A stretch of DNA of 9,034 nucleotides. Origin: Chitinophagales bacterium (lineage in GTDB: Bacteria > Bacteroidota > Bacteroidia > Chitinophagales > UBA2359). A program made the position numbers and the translations under genes. The stretch covers positions 2,467 through 11,500 of the forward strand of contig JAHDIA010000123.1 of assembly GCA_020631035.1 (NCBI GenBank), given 5' to 3'. The notes under the pieces were generated by a model, which worked only from the letters and a program-made list of their open reading frames with translations, did no database searches and was not told the origin of the DNA. Below are positions 6,683 through 9,034 of this stretch, in pieces. Within the stretch, counting starts at the first letter, position 1, and each line of letters opens with the position of its first letter.

Positions 6683-7978
6683 TTGTTTATAGGGGTGACC
6701 ATCTTGGGTTTTTTGTTCTTGGTGGCACATTTTGTACCTGTCTTGTTGTTTGTGGTCAAGCTATTGTTTTTTGCTTTGGTGGTTTTGTTAATCGTAGACA
6801 TCGTTTTGTTGTATAGAACCAAAAAAGGCATCAAAGGGCAGCGATTGGTGGGTGAAAAACTGTCCAATGGTGACATCAATCCCGTCAATATTGTTTTGAA
6901 AAATGAATACAATTTTGGAGTAGGTGTTCGGGTTATAGACGAAGTTCCTTTTCAATTTCAGCAAAGAGATGTGGATTACAATGGAGATATAAAGGCTTTT
7001 GAAGAAGCGAGTATTGCCTACGATTTACGACCGACCAAAAGAGGTGTATATGGATTTGGTCAGGTCAATGTTTATGCACAATCACCCATTGGTTTGGTAT
7101 CCAAGCGGTATCGTTTGGGCAAAGCAGTAGAGATACCTGTCTATCCCTCTTTTTTGCAAATGCGCAAATATGAATTGTTGGCAATTTCCAACAATTTGAC
7201 CGAATATGGGATCAAGAAAATACGTAAGATTGGGCATACGATGGAGTTTGAGCAAATCAAACAATATGTGAGGGGAGACGATTATCGTACCATCAATTGG
7301 AAGGCAACTGCTAGAAATAACCAATTGATGGTCAATCAGTTCCAAGACGAAAAGTCGCAGCCTGTTTACAGTGTGATTGACAAGAGTAGGGTAATGAAAA
7401 TGCCTTTTAATGGAATGACCTTATTGGATTATGCCATCAATGCTAGTTTGGTGATTTCCAATATTGCCATCAAAAAAGACGACAAGGCAGGACTGGTCAC
7501 TTTCTCCAACAAATTGGATACAATTGTAAAGGCAGATAAGGTGGGTTCCCAAATACGAAAGATACAAGAAAGCTTGTACCATCAAACAACCGATTTTCTA
7601 GAAAGTGATTACGAAAAATTGTACATACTTTTTAGGACTAAATTGAGGCAGCGTTCTCTCGTTTTGTTGTACACCAATTTTGAAACCATTTCGGGACTCA
7701 ACCGACAATTGCCTTTTTTGCGCAAGATGGCAAAGCAGCATGTAGTCGTGGTCATCTTTTTTGAAAATACAGAATTGGTGCAATTTGCCGAGAAAAAAGC
7801 GGAGAAAGTAATGGATGTTTACGACAAAGTGATAGCGGAAAAGTTTGCCTACGAAAAGCGATTGATTGTAAAGGAGTTAAAAAAGTATGGCATTCAAAGC
7901 GTATTGACTGCTCCTGAAAATTTGACAGTCAATACCATTAATAAATATTTGGAAGTCAAAGCGCGTGGGTTGATATAA
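6683..7978 (+). CDS. DUF58 family membrane protein (vWA-like), MoxR partner; start uncertain
   Basis: From TTG at 6683 the protein has 431 residues. Two adjacent membrane segments (about 2-45) lead into an extracytoplasmic or beta-rich part (KLSNGDINPV, LRPTKRGVYGFG), then the DUF58 core: GDDYRTINWKATARNNQLMVN (198 onward) and YSVIDKSRVMKM, with Asp233 and Ser235 in the place of a vWA metal site and Val237 where a full DxSxS site would have Ser. The ending is basic and charged. The start is doubtful. The frame stays open upstream to 6638 and reads LRNLYLNNRLFIGV across the TTG, which looks like the normal family N-terminus, yet it offers no ATG, GTG or TTG; only CTG at 6656 or ATT at 6647 would include it. 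GTG at 6695 is another option. The gene is probably co-transcribed with moxR. Confidence 0.9.
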   Translation: MFIGVTILGFLFLVAHFVPVLLFVVKLLFFALVVLLIVDIVLLYRTKKGIKGQRLVGEKLSNGDINPVNIVLKNEYNFGVGVRVIDEVPFQFQQRDVDYNGDIKAFEEASIAYDLRPTKRGVYGFGQVNVYAQSPIGLVSKRYRLGKAVEIPVYPSFLQMRKYELLAISNNLTEYGIKKIRKIGHTMEFEQIKQYVRGDDYRTINWKATARNNQLMVNQFQDEKSQPVYSVIDKSRVMKMPFNGMTLLDYAINASLVISNIAIKKDDKAGLVTFSNKLDTIVKADKVGSQIRKIQESLYHQTTDFLESDYEKLYILFRTKLRQRSLVLLYTNFETISGLNRQLPFLRKMAKQHVVVVIFFENTELVQFAEKKAEKVMDVYDKVIAEKFAYEKRLIVKELKKYGIQSVLTAPENLTVNTINKYLEVKARGLI

Positions 7979-8005
7979 GGATAAATTTATCATTCAATTG
8001 TAGAT

Positions 8006-9007
8006 ATGATTTTGCTCAAAAAAATAGCCTTATTGGTCTGTTTACTCGCAATATTTTTGCTTGGTGAATCGTGTGGCAATGCCATTGGTAGCAACAGTGC
8101 CGAAACAGGAGCAACAAGCCAAGCACATAGTCCTCCTGTCCAATCGAATATCAAATCTGAACCAACTTATGTTGATGCAGCAAAAGCAACATTTGGTTCA
8201 GGGAAAGCCGAAATCAATGTTTATGAAATAAAGCAAAATAGGTACAATGCACTTCACTCAGGTCAATTGATTTCGATTACGGTTACAGAAGATTTTTTGA
8301 TAGACAAGCAAGTCAAAAACGAGCAATATAGCAATCCCAATAGCACCTTAGTTTTAAAAAATATTCAGTTGCGCAAATTCAATACGGGTTTATACGACTA
8401 TTCTATGTTTAGCTCTGTCTTTACCCCTATTGAGCGAGACAGTCAGCCACATTCCCTCAAAGTATCGGGTTCAAGTCAGGACTGGTGTGGGCACACCTAT
8501 TTGCAACTCAACAAAGAAGCGAACAACTATCGTTACACCTTACATTCCTATTTTGAAAGCGAAGCAGACCAAAATCAAGCGACCGATTTGGTCATTTTGG
8601 AAGACGAATTATTCAATCTAATTCGGATGGGACCAGCTGAGCAACTGCCCCAAGGTAAATTTAAAATGATTCCATCAGTGAATTACCTACAATTGACCCA
8701 TAAAGATATAAAGGCATATGATTGTGAAGCCGAAAAAGGATCTTATATGATGGAGGACGGTACACCTTCCAAAGCTCCCCTTGATCAATATCGGATTCAT
8801 TATCCCGAACTAAATCGAACACTGACCATTGTATACAATTTCAATCCACCCTATAAAATTATGGGTTGGGACGATGCTTATCCTTCTGCATTTGACCAAA
8901 AAGTGAGGACTACAGAGGTGACGCTTCAAAAATCGAAATTTATAGACTATTGGAACAAGCACCAATCTTTGGATGCTATATTGCGAGATTCCTTGGGGAT
9001 AGAGTAG
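8006..9007 (+). CDS. Predicted lipoprotein, Bacteroidota family sometimes labelled 'septum formation inhibitor Maf'
   Basis: The 333 residues start with Lys-Lys and a hydrophobic stretch ending LLGESC, so Cys23 is a plausible lipidation site. The residues before it (Gly-Glu-Ser) are a loose lipobox. A low-complexity Ser, Ala and Gly linker (about 24-50) follows, then one soluble domain to the end. Recognisable stretches are GKAEINVYEIKQNRY, the middle block DWCGHTYLQLN (159-169) with SYFESEADQNQ (181 onward), a Pro-Ser-Val-Asn-Tyr-Leu-Gln-Leu run near 225, YPELNRTLTIVYNF, and a closing YWNKH and LRDSLG. I recall homologues in flavobacteria and relatives carrying the Maf label, but none of the Maf nucleotide pyrophosphatase motifs is present, so that name should not be transferred. 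The function is unknown. It starts 27 nt after the DUF58 stop, so co-transcription is possible. Confidence 0.82.
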   Translation: MILLKKIALLVCLLAIFLLGESCGNAIGSNSAETGATSQAHSPPVQSNIKSEPTYVDAAKATFGSGKAEINVYEIKQNRYNALHSGQLISITVTEDFLIDKQVKNEQYSNPNSTLVLKNIQLRKFNTGLYDYSMFSSVFTPIERDSQPHSLKVSGSSQDWCGHTYLQLNKEANNYRYTLHSYFESEADQNQATDLVILEDELFNLIRMGPAEQLPQGKFKMIPSVNYLQLTHKDIKAYDCEAEKGSYMMEDGTPSKAPLDQYRIHYPELNRTLTIVYNFNPPYKIMGWDDAYPSAFDQKVRTTEVTLQKSKFIDYWNKHQSLDAILRDSLGIE

Positions 9008-9034
9008 GGAGTGTTAAGAAATGTTGTAATCGAA

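Overview
The window looks like chromosome of a member of the Bacteroidota, probably a saprospirian or cytophagal/flavobacterial relative. The grounds are an AT-rich sequence with almost no Shine-Dalgarno sites, a secreted matrixin-like protease with an IPT/TIG module and a dockerin-like C-terminus, a DUF4230 protein, an RDD protein with the Bacteroidota-style C-terminal tail, and a Bacteroidota-type lipoprotein. This placement rests on family recognition from memory; no search was run.

Layout, left to right. Positions 2-145 (+) hold the last 47 codons of a cysteine-rich protein that starts outside the window. A perfect 16-bp hairpin follows at 155-194, placed to end that gene and also covering the end of the convergent gene miaA (183-1100, -). 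A classic terminator (1130-1166) separates miaA from the large secreted metalloprotease gene (1238-3526, -). Then comes about 515 bp without a gene: an AT-rich stretch plus a compact, GC-richer segment (3931-4036) with nested inverted repeats and direct repeats, which looks foreign to its surroundings. A DUF4230 membrane-anchored gene (4043-4684, -) is divergent from a plus-strand group: RDD membrane protein (4813-5547), MoxR AAA+ ATPase (5552-6598), DUF58 protein (6683-7978) and a lipoprotein (8006-9007). The divergent spacer carries a perfect 11-bp inverted repeat (4728-4756).

How they may work together: RDD, MoxR and DUF58 are a recurrent bacterial gene neighbourhood. The MoxR ATPase is thought to remodel or activate partners carrying a von Willebrand A-like fold (DUF58) at the membrane. 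RDD and moxR are 4 nt apart and surely co-transcribed. moxR and DUF58 are separated by a 14-nt tandem repeat that appears to have overwritten the DUF58 start codon region. miaA (tRNA modification) and the secreted protease are unrelated neighbours.

I see no CRISPR array, tRNA, rRNA, IS element or intact defence system. The most unusual items are the eroded DUF58 start next to the tandem repeat, the structured intergenic element at 3931-4036, and the Cys-rich C-terminal fragment at the left edge.
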